DNA of 64,000 bases from Notolepis coatsorum (lineage: Eukaryota > Chordata > Actinopteri > Aulopiformes > Paralepididae): positions 160,200,211 to 160,264,210 of the forward strand of contig OZ020585.1 of the NCBI GenBank assembly GCA_963971535.1. The letters are read 5' to 3'. Position numbers and translations under genes: made by a program. The notes under the pieces were generated by a model that was not told the DNA's origin, made no database searches, and saw only the letters and a program-made list of their open reading frames with translations. Positions 37,131-50,304 of this stretch are shown piece by piece. The stretch's first letter is position 1, and each line of letters opens with the position of its first letter.

Positions 37131-37440
37131 ATTCCTTTATTGATCCCCTTGGGGAAATTCTGGCGCCATAGCAGCATGGGGAAGGGGGAGGGGAGGTATA
37201 GGTATGGGCAGGGTAATAGTAGAAAGACATAAATATAGGCAATAAAAGTAAAAATATGATAAAAATAAACAGTGTAAACTATATAATTAACTCTGAATAT
37301 AAAAATATGGTAAACAAAAATAAACAGTGTAAACAATATAATTCACTCTGAATAGAAATATGAAAAAAAATTAAACTGTAAACAATATAATTAACTCTGA
37401 ATTTCCAAATAAACAATGTAAACAAAGGTGCAGACAAGGG
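37131..37440 (-). mobile_element. Dispersed non-LTR 3' end (family P, copy 3)
   Basis: On the plus strand it starts with cctttattgatccccttggg, a fish LINE 3' terminus, then the complement of the family P core (gggcagggtaatagtagaaa, cataaatataggcaat). The region 37255-37410 holds about three diverged copies of a 55-65 bp segment containing tataattaactctgaat. Confidence 0.7.
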
Positions 37441-38440
37441 TTCCACCGAGTTCCTTGTGCCGTTAGTCTTGTATTAAAGCGTCAGCCCGGCCTCCTGTCA
37501 CGCCATGCCGGGCCCCAGCGCTCTCTGTAACGCCTCCGCGGGGAAAGCGCGAAGCTACACGGAGGTCAGGTAAATATATACGCCTTCCTGGCTGCTCGGA
37601 ATTAATAAAAGTGTGCCGCGTTGCTCGGCGCGGCCCCCTTGCTTGTTGAACATATGCTGCGCGCGTGGCTAAGCCATCTGGCTCAGAGTCAAGTATTCCC
37701 TCCAACGCCGGTCTTACGCTACCTGACAGTGGAAAAGCTCTATTCCCTCGGCATCGGGGCCACAAATGGAGAAATATTATTGAAATGATTATCTGCATCA
37801 AGACTCAGATTTGGGCTGACATTTTGCCGGCTCTGTATAATCCGAGGGGTTGTCTAGGAGAAGGCGGAGAGGGGGTTTGTCTGTAAGCCCAGGCGGGATG
37901 ATTAATGAAGCTAGGATACTGGGTGGACCCAGCCCACCTCCACCCAGACCCAGGGGCCGAGCCCCGCATATCAAAGTGGCCTGCGCTGCTCATCTCCCTG
38001 GGAGAGAGGTGGCTGATGATCCATCCCACCCTCCCCCCTCCCTCCCCGACACCAGGTCCACCTCCAGCACCAGTCGCCTAACAGCGCTCCAAAGCCCTGG
38101 CAGATCCAGGCTTTACAGAGCCAGGGAGGCTGGTCTGGGAGGGAGGAGGCTCCAGCTGCTCTCTCTCCTGTCAGTCATAGTCGGTCTTCAAGTCGGTCTC
38201 TGTTGTCTTCGAGGTGGCAACTTTTTCCTCCAGTGACGATCTGCGGTAATCAGTAAATACTGAATAATAATAATTAAAAAAGTAGTATTGTATTTTGATT
38301 CCCATTTTGCATTGAAGTTAGACATTCATTATGTAAAAACAACAACAACGGACATTCCCTCTCTGAAGCTGCAGCAGAGTGCTTCAAACGACGGCCTCTT
38401 GCTACAGTCGTGTTTATTTACAAACAGTGTCACCAGTGCA
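37441..38440. other. Unique, partly GC-rich intergenic DNA
   Basis: A CpG-containing GC-rich patch spans about 37470-37660, and a pyrimidine-rich stretch lies near 38020-38060. Frames of up to 128 codons show no known domain. No exon could be supported. Confidence 0.4.
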
Positions 38441-39949
38441 GCCTCTGTGAACTCTTCCGGTGCTCTGCTATAACCGTGCAGCCTCGGTGAACTCTTCCGG
38501 TGCTCTGCTATAACCATGCAGCCTCGGTGAACTCTCCCGGTGCTCTGCTATAACCGTGCAGCCTCTGTGAACTCTCCTGGTGCTCTGCTATAACCGTGCA
38601 GCCTCGGTGAACTCTTCCGGTGCTCTGCTATAACCATGCAGCCTCGGTGAACTCTCCCGGTGCTCTGCTATAACCGTGCAGCCTCGGTGAACTCTCCCGG
38701 TGCTCTGCTATAACCATGCAGCCTCGGTGAACTCTCCCGGTGCTCTGCTATAACCGTGCAGCCTCGGTGAACTCTCCCGGTGCTCTGCTATAACCCTGCA
38801 GCGACTGTGAACTCTCCCGGTGCTCTGCTATAACCGTGCAGCCTCAGTGAACTCTCCCGGTGCTCTGCTATAACCGTGCAGCGGCTGTGAACTCTCCCGG
38901 TGCTCTGCTATAACCGTGCAGCGGCTGTGAACTCTCCCGGTGCTCTGCTATAACCGTGCAGCCTCTGTGAACTCTCCCGGTGCTCTGCTATAACCGTGCA
39001 GCCTCTGTGAACTCTCCCGGTGCTCTGCTATAACCGTGCAGCCTCGGTGAACTCTCCCGGTGCTCTGCTATAACCGTGCAGCGGCTGTGAACTCTCCCGG
39101 TGCTCTGCTATAACCGTGCAGCCTCTGTGAACTCTCCCGGTGCTCTGCTATAACCGTGCAGCCTCGGTGAACTCTCCCGGTGCTCTGCTATAACCGTGCA
39201 GCGGCTGTGAACTCTCCCGGTGCTCTGCTATAACCGTGCAGCCTCGGTGAACTCTCCCGGTGCTCTGCTATAACCGTGCAGCCTCGGTGAACTCTCCCGG
39301 TGCTCTGCTATAACCGTGCAGCCTCAGTGAACTCTCCCGGTGCTCTGCTATAACCGTGCAGCCTCTGTGAACTCTCCCGGTGCTCTGCTATAACCGTGCA
39401 GCCTCTGTGAACTCTCCTGGTGCTCTGCTATAACCGTGCAGCCTCTGTGAACTCTCCCGGTGCTCTGCTATAACCGTGCAGCCTCTGTGAACTCTCCCGG
39501 TGCTCTGCTATAACCGTGCAGCCTCTGTGAACTCTCCCGGTGCTCTGCTATAACCGTACAGCGGCTGTGAACTCTCCCGGTGCTCTGCTATAACCGTGCA
39601 GCCTCAGTGAACTCTCCCGGTGCTCTGCTATAACCGTGCAGCGGCTGTGAACTCTCTCGGTGCTCTGCTATAACCGTGCAGCCTCTGTGAACTCTCCCGG
39701 TGCTCTGCTATAACCGTACAGCCTCGGTGAACTCTCTCGGTGCTCTGCTATAACCGTGCAGCCTCTGTGAACTCTCCCGGTGCTCTGCTATAACCGTACA
39801 GCCTCGGTGAACTCTCTCGGTGCTCTGCTATAACCGTGCAGCCTCTGTGAACTCTCCCGGTGCTCTGCTATAACCGTACAGCCTCGGTGAACTCTCTCGG
39901 TGCTCTGCTATAACCGTGCAGCCTCTGTGAACTCTCCCGGTGCTCTGCA
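38441..39949. repeat. 40-bp minisatellite in perfect register
   Basis: There are 37 full units and a 29-bp partial unit, each exactly 40 bp and beginning gcctctgtga or a variant (gcctcggtga, gcggctgtga, gcctcagtga). Counting from 38441 to the last unit at 39921 gives 37 x 40 with no insertion or deletion. Variation is confined mainly to three or four positions: the ctc/ggc triplet and following base, accg/accat, and ccc/ctc. Forty is not a multiple of three, so no long frame arises. Confidence 0.98.
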
Positions 39950-40412
39950 TCCCCAGCGCAGCAGCCTCGTCTGGGCGCTCCCACAGCCCCCTTAGGGTTG
40001 ATGGATGGCCCCGTGAAAGCCTCTTAGGACGCCAGTAATCGGATAACAGCAAAGCGACTTCTTGACCAGGAGGGGGGAGGGGAGGGGTGCAGTGCCATGT
40101 AGCTCATGAATGAACAGGGAGGATGGGGGAGGGGAGGGGGGGGGGGGGGGGGGGTGAGTAATTCAAAAAAAGCAAGGAGCGTCTTTAATCATTCTGTGTC
40201 GATGATTAGTCATAGACAATGTCGCTTTGTTAAAAAGTGTAAAGTAATTAATAACTGGAACAAGGAGCAGAACAATCGCGAGGAGGCCGGGTGTCATGTG
40301 TTGTACAATAAGGTGATTTCTAAATAGTGTAAATTAGTGTGTTTACCTATTGTGATCCGGCTACTGCCACCGCGGGCTCCACCAGTCTCTCTCCTAAGAA
40401 GAACAAGAGACC

Positions 40413-40445
<33 letters not shown>

Positions 40446-40678
40446 ATGATTAATTGCGAGCGAGCAGGGTCTTACAGCTTCAAGGGTAAATCAACTTCCA
40501 GGAAGTGCTAACTTGCTAAAATATAAACTAATTTTAGGCCGCAGATATTAAAATATAATCCATCTTGTTCCTCCGCTGGGAAAGCTAATTGGAAAATGTG
40601 ACTGTCATGAGAGAGAGAGGAGAGGTGGTGGGATTAGGTTCAGGAGCATAAAATCAGGGCCTCTCTCTCTCTTGCACA

Positions 40679-40681
<3 letters not shown>
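39950..40681. other. Unique intergenic DNA with poly-G tract
   Basis: G-rich DNA with a homopolymer of about 18 Gs lies near 40137-40154, and a short (GA)n at about 40415-40445. The part 40170-40340 (ctttaatcattctgtg, gtaaagtaattaataactgg) is AT-rich and repeat-free. No gene recognised. Confidence 0.4.
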
Positions 40682-40752
<71 letters not shown>

Positions 40753-40766
40753 TCTCTCTCTCTCTT

Positions 40767-40852
<86 letters not shown>

Positions 40853-40856
40853 CCTC
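40682..40856. repeat. (CT)n microsatellite
   Basis: Near-pure CT with a few interruptions (tgtc, ccct, ttcgc). Confidence 0.98.
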
Positions 40857-41152
40857 TAAATTTCTGGATATCTATATGACTTCAGATCAAGCCTTCCTCC
40901 AGGCAGTGCGGTCGTACGGTTTGTCAAATTCTTTTCCCGAAGAAGAAAACGTGGCAACGTTTTAAAACGGCCGGAAGCTACTCGGCGATTTACCACAATT
41001 TGAAATTATAATCCTATAAAACAACCGAATCAATAAGAAGGTGTAACCGTTTAGAAGTGTATATACATCACTGCGGAACTCTCTGTGGGGGATATTTACA
41101 TAAAGGTACCCTCCCCTCCGACCCCTCGCCGGCTGTTTACCGGCGTCTACAG
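40857..41152. other. Unique spacer, nothing recognised
   Basis: No gene or repeat recognised in this short stretch. Confidence 0.4.
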
Positions 41153-41471
41153 CAGCGGTTCTCAACCTGGGGTCGGGGTCCCCGTTGCCAGACCATTTTT
41201 AAAGGGTCACGAAAAGATACAAAAATGTATGTGTAATTTTTGGTATAAAGGCAGATGCTTTTTCTTGTGAAATAATGAATATTTGAAGTCTAAAGTCCTC
41301 CAGGCCATTACTCAAGTTAAATGGCCTGAGTCTGCAAGAAAAATCATTATTCCGGTTCAAAGTTCACCGTTCTGTCAATGCCTGCCTGCCTACTGTATGT
41401 TGATCACGAAAACGGGCATCCATCCCTCTGTGCTTAGGGGTCGTGAACCGAAAAAAGGGTGAGAACCGCTG
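41153..41471. mobile_element. Short non-autonomous hAT element
   Basis: The 319-bp element starts cagcggttctcaacc and ends gggtgagaaccgctg, near-perfect inverted repeats of the CAG type. The flanking 8-mers gtctacag (41145-41152) and atctacag (41472-41479) match at seven of eight positions, fitting a hAT target duplication. Its ends resemble those of the element at 146-409. No coding capacity. Confidence 0.85.
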
Positions 41472-41479
41472 ATCTACAG

Positions 41480-42263
41480 GAGCAGAAATACCCGGGAAAA
41501 GCTGTTTTCATCCAGGAGAAAATATTTACGCTCCACCTCCCCGCGTGGCGTTATTATTATGTGAGCCTCTACATGGCACACATTCAGTTTAATACGAGAG
41601 CCTATAAACAGCGGTTGCCGGGGGGCTGTGAGGCTACCTGACGGAGGCTCCTCTCAGCCGCTGTGTTCCTCATGTACTGACCTTATGCAGTAAAACATAC
41701 ACAGCCTGTTATATAGGATGCAATTTATACCCCCGAGGAGCTCGCCAAGTTCAACTCTCACAGCGCTCTTTTTTTGGAATAGACAATAACGGTGCAACCG
41801 TAGGAATGAGCCAACAAACAAAACAAAACAAACAAACAAAGCAGAGAAAAGAAGGATGAAAATATTAAAAAAAAAAAGGTAAATAATAAGGCATCACACT
41901 ACTGATAGTCTGAATGTCACAGATCTGGCGGCTGCATGTAAATCAGCGTGGATCAAGCCTTCAAGTCGGAGCGCTGGGAACATGCCACATGCCAGCAGCA
42001 CATACACACACGTGCAACAGAGAGAGAGAGCTGAGGACTCCAGACCAGCCCACGTCCCCGAGGACAGTCCCACGGGGGGACGCGGTGCTCTGAGTGGTGA
42101 CAGTTTAAAGGCAATAAGCCCGATGTGGCCGATAATAAAGACCCGCAAAGTGGCCATGGGAGAGAGCGTGAGAGAGACCTCCGTTCCTGCTTCTGCACTT
42201 CAAAACAACACAACAAATTGGGTACAATGTTAAAGTGGTGTCCATTTTGTTGTTGTTGTCGTC
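41480..42263. other. Unique intergenic DNA
   Basis: It holds an aacaaa-rich patch near 41815-41840 and short A-runs. No gene or further mobile element recognised. Confidence 0.4.
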
Positions 42264-42347
42264 TTCTCTCTTCTTCTCCTTCTTCTTCTTCTTCTCCTTC
42301 TTCTTCTCCTTCTTCTTCTTCTTCTCCTTCTTCTTCTTCTTCTTTCT
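42264..42347. repeat. (CTT)n microsatellite
   Basis: ctt trinucleotides are interspersed with regularly placed ctcctt variants. Confidence 0.97.
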
Positions 42348-44935
<2,588 letters not shown>

Positions 44936-45410
44936 AATTGTCCTTCTTCTATCAAGTACTCCATGACCAATGTCTAAATACATAATATAACTGTCCTTCA
45001 TCTATCAAGTACTCCACGACCAATGTCTAAATACATAATATAACTGTCCTTCATCTATCAAGTACTCCACGACCAATGTCTAAATACATAATATAACTGT
45101 CCTTTATCTATCAAGTACTCCATGACCAATGTCTAAATACATCATATTACTGTCCTTCAACTATCAAGTCCTCCATGACAAATGTCTAAATACATAATAT
45201 AACTGTCCTTCTTCTATCAAGTATGCCATGACCAATGTCTAAATACATAATATAACTGTCCTTCTATCAAGTACTCCATGAACAATGTCTAAATACATAA
45301 TATAACTGTCCTTCTATCAAGTACTCCATGACCAATGTCTAAATACATAATATAACTGTCCTTCTATCAAGTACTCCACGACCAATGTCTAAATACATAA
45401 TATAACCTTC
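44936..45410. repeat. 50/53-bp minisatellite
   Basis: About nine units of the type aactgtccttc, then tatcaagtactcca, then gaccaatgtctaaatac. The first five to six are 53 bp and the later ones 50 bp, through loss of a tct/cat triplet. AT-rich and non-coding. Confidence 0.95.
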
Positions 45411-45639
45411 CACAGCTATATGTACAAATACAGTATTTATTTAAAATCCTGATGAATGACATAACATATAAGCACTCAGCATCAGCATCAGCATCATCAT
45501 CCTTATCATCATAGCATAATCATCATCATCATCACCAACTCATTAGAATCTACATCCATACATTTTTTTCTTTAATTTTTCTTATCTGAAAATTCCACCT
45601 CTTCTATTCTTGGTTTCATCATCATCATACATGTATATA
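45411..45639. other. ATC-rich low-complexity stretch
   Basis: Scattered atc/cat trinucleotides (45476-45545) and AT-rich DNA. No gene. Confidence 0.5.
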
Positions 45640-46165
45640 ATCCTATATCAATTGTCTATATCTGTACATATCTGTAGATACTAGATACTATATCTATATA
45701 TGTACATATCTGTAGATACTATATATATATATATACTATATATCTGTATATACTATATCTATATATACTATATCTATATCTGTACATATCTGTAGATACT
45801 ATATCTATATATACTATATCTAAATCTGTACATATCTGTAGATACTATATCTATATCTGTACATATCCCTTACCTACTCTTACTAGTTACGCTGCTGGCC
45901 AGTATGACTTACTACCATAGTGTCTATATACCTGTATCATTGTACATATTAATACTACAACTCTGTACATACATCTGATTAGCACTACTCATTTATATAT
46001 TTTATATCCAGTTTAATCACCTGTACATTGTATATTACTATTGCACTTTACTGTTACATTTGCACTCTGGTTGGATGCCAAACTTATTTCCGTTGTACTG
46101 TACTTGTGCTGCATGATGACAATACATTTGAATGTAATCTAATGTAATCTAATATAATATAATCC
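45640..46165 (+). mobile_element. Dispersed non-LTR 3' end (family T, copy 2)
   Basis: It matches the element at 2333-2890: ttactagttacgctgctggc, accatagtgtctatatacct, gatgacaatacatttgaatg and a taatctaatg tail. The upstream part 45650-45850 is a degenerate tandem repeat of ctgtacatatctgtagatac with atatcta spacers. Confidence 0.65.
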
Positions 46166-46889
46166 TCATCATCCTCCTCACCGTCACTGACATACGGGTA
46201 TAGGAAGAGGTTCCCTCTCTGTGCTGCTCTGCGAGTCTCTGTGTCAAACGCTATAGACTTCCTATAATGCACACACGCCACCAACGGCCGTGATCGTGAT
46301 TCAAATTCCCTCAGCAGCATGTTTGGCCGTCCTGTCAGGGAGAATGACTAAGCAGCTGTCAGCCTGTTAGCATCAGAGGTAACCAAATCTTTTTCTTTCT
46401 TTTTTTTTTCTTTCTTTTTTACTGACAATGCATTTTGTCTCCCATCAGAGAGCCATAGCTAGCGCCTAATTAAATGTATTTAGCATCATAAATATTCCAG
46501 GGGGACAGGTTGACACAGTGAATTAATGTCTCGCCTCAATACTAGAGCCCCTCTCCATTATTGTCTGCCGTGAGAACGGAGCCTGGTGCAGGTAACCGCT
46601 GCTGCCAGCGCGAGCCCCTCGTTATAAATCAACAACGCCTTCCTTCTCTTCTATACTATGGAGGCTTAGGAAAAATATTGATATTGACGCCATCGTGAAA
46701 CTCGGTAGGTATAGAGACGTCAACGCTTGTGAATGCTTTTTTGGATTAACTACTAGAAACCAAAACGTATACAATGTGATTTATGTTTTGGCTACTTTAA
46801 TTAAATTGCTCCGTGTAGCTCAGTGTTTGGGGTTTGATACCAAATAGTATATATCTTTGTATAATATATTTAAGATATAAAGTCATTAT
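46166..46889. other. Unique intergenic DNA, candidate conserved segment
   Basis: The part 46440-46640 is simple-repeat-free, with tagcgcctaattaaatg, gcatcataaatattcc and gtgaattaatgtctcg. No coding region recognised. The region before it has a T-rich run (46389-46420). Confidence 0.35.
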
Positions 46890-47158
46890 TACATTGTTGA
46901 TTGTTGTGGAGCTTTTTTCCCTATTGTTAGGTTTTAGTGAGTTTTTCCTTACCTTCGCGTGGGGTATGTCTGGGAGTGCTTGCATTCTTTCATTTATTTG
47001 CATTCATCTAAAAATGTTTGGACCTTATGGTGTTCTTGTTCTGTTCTTGACTTATTGTTATGTTTTCTTCTTGACTTGTTTAAAGAAGACCTGTAAGGCC
47101 CATGGGGACATTAACGTGTGTTGTCGGGCCCTATAAATAAATTTGATTTGATTTGATT
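46890..47158 (+). mobile_element. Non-LTR retroelement 3' end (family Q, copy 2)
   Basis: The complement of the start of 12005-13095: ccctattgttaggttttagt, cgtgtgttgtcgggccctat and an atttgatttgattt tail. Only about 270 bp of the 3' end remains; it is non-coding. Confidence 0.75.
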
Positions 47159-47279
47159 GCTTTGTGTCGTATTAAGTACTGCACCTTTTGTATACGGTTT
47201 ACTTTTACTCATAGTATATATTCAAATACAAATATTGTATTGCCTATATTTATTGAGAGTAACGTATAATAACCTGATG

Positions 47280-47480
47280 CATATAATATAACCGCATACA
47301 GACCCTCATCTGCACCTTAAATTATAGTTAATTATATTGTTTATATTTTTATATTCAGATTACATTTTATTGCCTATATTTATGTCTTCTTCTATTACCC
47401 TGCCCATATCTGTACCTCCCCTCCCCCATTCTGCTAAGATGCTCACATTTCATAATTATCTTATATTATCTTATCTTGTC
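47280..47480 (+). mobile_element. Dispersed non-LTR 3' end (family P, copy 4)
   Basis: Core match attgcctatatttatgtctt and cctgcccatatctgtacctc, ending ttatcttatcttgtctta. One unit only, without the expansion seen at 6110-6290. Confidence 0.65.
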
Positions 47481-47639
47481 TTAAAAGCGCTATAGAAATG
47501 TATTCATTGTACGTTAAGTGTTGACATTAGTTAGCATGCCTATGTATAACTCTCTTCAACCACCATGCTTGCAAACAATGTACAGTGATAACGCAAATCA
47601 AATGCTGTGACAGAGATTACTGAAAATAAAATAAAGTAT

Positions 47640-48000
47640 TGTTTATCCCCCGGCTTGGAACATGTTACAGAATGACCTGAAACTCTCTGACTATGTATCA
47701 CTGGATGCTTTTAAATGCCTCATGAAGGGACAAGAGGTTGAATCAATGGTCTGTCATTGTTTTGATTTGCCCTAATAGTCTATTGTTGCTGCCTGCCCTG
47801 CTGTTACCTCTGGCTCTGATATTGGTTGTTTGGTGTATTTGTGACATTTGTTGTTGTTGTTGTTGTTGTTTTTAAATTTGTTATGTGCAACTTTTGTATT
47901 CCTTTGCTGCAGCTTGTCTTGGCCAGGTCTCACTTGAAAAAGAGATTTTTTTATCTCAATGTGACTTTCCTGGTTAAATTTAATTAAATTAAATTAAATA
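47640..48000 (+). mobile_element. LINE 3' fragment with ORF2 C-terminal remnant (family C)
   Basis: The DNA from about 47655 encodes AWNMLQNDLKLSDYVSLDAF, typical of the ORF2 C-terminal tail of fish LINEs (WN-LP/LQ followed by a short helix). The 3' UTR has cttgaaaaagagat and ggttaaattt and ends in (aatta)n. The catalytic domains are missing. Confidence 0.7.
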
Positions 48001-48427
48001 GTTGTTTATTACCTCTGTAACCCAGAAGAGCCCGTTCACTCAAGGTCTGCCGATGTCTCCGGTCTTTATTCCTTGATGCTCAGTGGGAGAGAAAGTGACC
48101 AGGAGCTTACCGGTCCAGGCGCTCTGCCAGTCTCCATCAGCCTGATGGTGCCTTCATCTACCGTCCAGAATACCGTAAATATATGAGAACCCACATGTTC
48201 CTGTCAAATAAACAATAAATAAATAAATGGGGAAAGTCTGGTTTTTGACATCTGACATTTAGGTTGACGTTGATACACATACATGCAAGCACACACACAA
48301 ATGTCTAAAATGTAGCGTTGGAATAATTATCATTGGCTCAACAACTGATTGTTACATGTGTAATACATTGGATAGTTTTGTGCAGACAGTGGAGATACGT
48401 TTAAACTTGTCGATATAATTTTTCGAC
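48001..48427. other. Unique intergenic DNA, nothing recognised
   Basis: No gene or repeat recognised. Confidence 0.4.
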
Positions 48428-48770
48428 CATAAAGACTTGGATACATGTAATGTCCATAAAGACTTGGATACATGTAATGACCATAAAGACTTGGATACAT
48501 GTAATGACCATAAAGACATGGATACATGTAACGTCCATAAAGACATGGATACATGTCATGTCCATAAAGACTTGGATACATACATGTCCATAAAGACATG
48601 GATACATGTCATGTCCATAAAGACTTGGATACATGTAACGTCCATAAAGACATGGATACATGTCATGTCCATAAAGACTTGGATACATGTAATGTCCATA
48701 AAGACTTGGATACATGTAGTGTCCATAAAGACTTGGATACACGTAGTGTCCATAAAGACTTGGATACATG
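48428..48770. repeat. 27-bp minisatellite, left part
   Basis: About 13 units beginning cataaagacttggatacatg and ending taatgtc or similar. Because 27 is a multiple of three, frames stay open on both strands (137-164 codons, artefacts). The array resumes at 49672 beyond two LINE copies. Confidence 0.97.
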
Positions 48771-48778
48771 ACATCTCC

Positions 48779-49140
48779 CCCCCCCCCCCCCCCCACCCAC
48801 CCACCCAACCCCACCCCACCTACCCAACCTCCTCCAATGTACAGTTTCTATGTCAAATGTATATACACTCTTTTTCTGGAAACTTTTTGTATCACAAACA
48901 GTACTGTATTTGCAAATCTGGTATGTCATAAATGTATAGATGTAGCAGTACTGTCTATCTGTATGTCGTGTGTGTCGTATTATGTTATGATGAATTGAAA
49001 ATGGGGGACCCTGATGTAAACAAGACGAAAGTCTTTCTCTGGTCTGCATACCCTTAACAATTGTATGTATTGAGCTGTACTGTACTGTACCCATTCTGCA
49101 ATCTGTTAATAAACGTTTCAATCAATCAATCAATCAATCA
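48779..49140 (+). mobile_element. LINE family A, 3' UTR copy
   Basis: It begins with a C-run and ccaacccc repeats (48779-48830), then ctgtatttgcaaatctggta and cattctgcaatctgttaata, ending in (aatc)n at 49118-49140. This is the complement of the family A 3' UTR at 24878-25300. No coding part. Confidence 0.85.
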
Positions 49141-49668
49141 TCTCTGGTAAACAAGAATACCCTGAAGACTCTGGCAGGAGCACTCATTCAAGGGTACTAC
49201 GACTATGCTTGCATCTCATGGTACCAAAGCACCTCAAAGGTGCTAAAAACAAGATTACAAACATCACAAAACAAACTGGTCAGACTACTGCTTGACCTTA
49301 CTCCTAGAACCCACCTCACCCCTGCCCACTTTGACTACCTAGGATGGCTTAGAGTAGACGACAGAGTACAGCAACTTGCAATGGGCCTGGTCTACAAGAT
49401 ACACTACTTTTGTAGACTCTTTTTGTATCACAAACAGTACTGTATTTGTAAATCTGGTATGTCATACATGTATAGATGTAGCAGTACTGTCTATCTGTAT
49501 GTCATCTATGTCATATATGTTATGATGAATTGAAAATGGGGGACCCTGATGTAAACAAGACGAAAGTCTTTCCCTGGTCTGCATCCCATTAACAATTGTA
49601 TGTATTGAGCTGTACTGTATTGTACCCATTCTGCAATCTGTTAATACAATTTTCAATCAATCAATCAA
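49141..49668 (+). mobile_element. LINE family A, internally shortened copy, directly after the previous one
   Basis: The first 275 bp encode SLVNKNTLKTLAGALIQGYY, LTPAHFDYLGWLRVDD and QLAMGLVYKIHY, the ORF2 region just upstream of the C-terminus. The sequence then jumps at about 49410 directly to the 3' UTR (tttttgtatcacaaacagta) and ends in (aatc)n at 49655-49668. Compared with the copy at 24878-27115, it lacks the final 90 or so codons and the GT-rich part of the UTR. Confidence 0.85.
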
Positions 49669-49671
49669 TTC

Positions 49672-49790
49672 ATAAAGACTTGGATACATGTCATGTCCAT
49701 AAAGACTTGGATACATGACATGTCCATAAAGACTTGGATACATGACATGTCCATAAAGACTTGGACACATGTAATGACCAGATACATGAC
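49672..49790. repeat. 27-bp minisatellite, right part
   Basis: Four to five further units of the 48428 array, resuming directly after the second LINE's (aatc)n tail. Confidence 0.95.
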
Positions 49791-49864
49791 ACGATGGAGC
49801 TTCCCTCCCAGGATACATACAACAGGCGGAGTGTCAGCAAAGCCTGCTGGACCCCAGACACCCC

Positions 49865-50010
49865 AACCACAAACTGACTCCAGATCAGCAGTCTCAAGGC
49901 CCAGACCAGCAGACTCCAGACCAGCCGCCTCAAGGCCCGGACCAGCAGACTCCAGACCAGCAGTCTCAAGGCCCGGACCGGCAGACTCCAGACCAGCAGT
50001 CTCAAGATTT
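49865..50010. repeat. 36-bp minisatellite
   Basis: Three to four units containing gaccagcagactccagacca and gtctcaaggcccg. A related piece (aggcccgaccagcagactcc) follows the LINE end at 50247, so the LINE end probably inserted in this repeat. Confidence 0.9.
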
Positions 50011-50246
50011 GCACCACATTCATACCTCATTTGCACCCTACCCCAAGTGTTGTACCTCTGCATTCTACCTCACTGTTACTCATTTTACTCTGTATTGTAT
50101 ATTGTATTATGTATATTGACTTTACCTACTTTTACTTACTTTCTTTTTACTGTATGTAGCACACTCTCAGGGGCTCATACAGAAACAAGCATTTCATTAT
50201 AAAGTATTCTGTATTTTGTTCTGACAAATAATAAACAAACTTGAAG
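50011..50246 (+). mobile_element. LINE 3' end fragment (family D)
   Basis: It starts gatttgcaccacattcat and ends with acaagcatttcattataaag and aataataaacaaacttga, a familiar fish LINE 3' terminus; a minus copy lies at 35776-35842. Non-coding 3' UTR only. Confidence 0.75.
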
Positions 50247-50304
50247 GCCCGACCAGCAGACTCCGGAACAGTTTTTCCCCCTCAGGTAGTCAGACTCATG
50301 AAGA
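50247..50304 (+). mobile_element. LINE C-terminal coding remnant (family E), left of the 31-bp array
   Basis: One frame reads VFPPQVVRLMKK (about 50266-50305) and then a stop, resembling the FFP-x-AVRLMN C-terminus of many fish LINE ORF2 proteins. The matching 3' UTR end lies at 52331-52545, on the far side of the array. Confidence 0.55.

Noticed and set aside
37463-37801. 112-codon minus-strand frame in GC-rich DNA
   Set aside because: No domain recognised. GC-rich DNA gives such frames by chance, and overlapping frames on the other strand are equally long.
38441-39949. Possible CRISPR array (regular 40-bp period)
   Set aside because: There are no unique spacers: the whole 40 bp repeats. 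The context is eukaryotic, so it is a minisatellite.
49693-50202. 169-codon plus-strand frame
   Set aside because: It is made of the 27-bp array, the 36-bp repeat and a LINE 3' UTR joined by chance.
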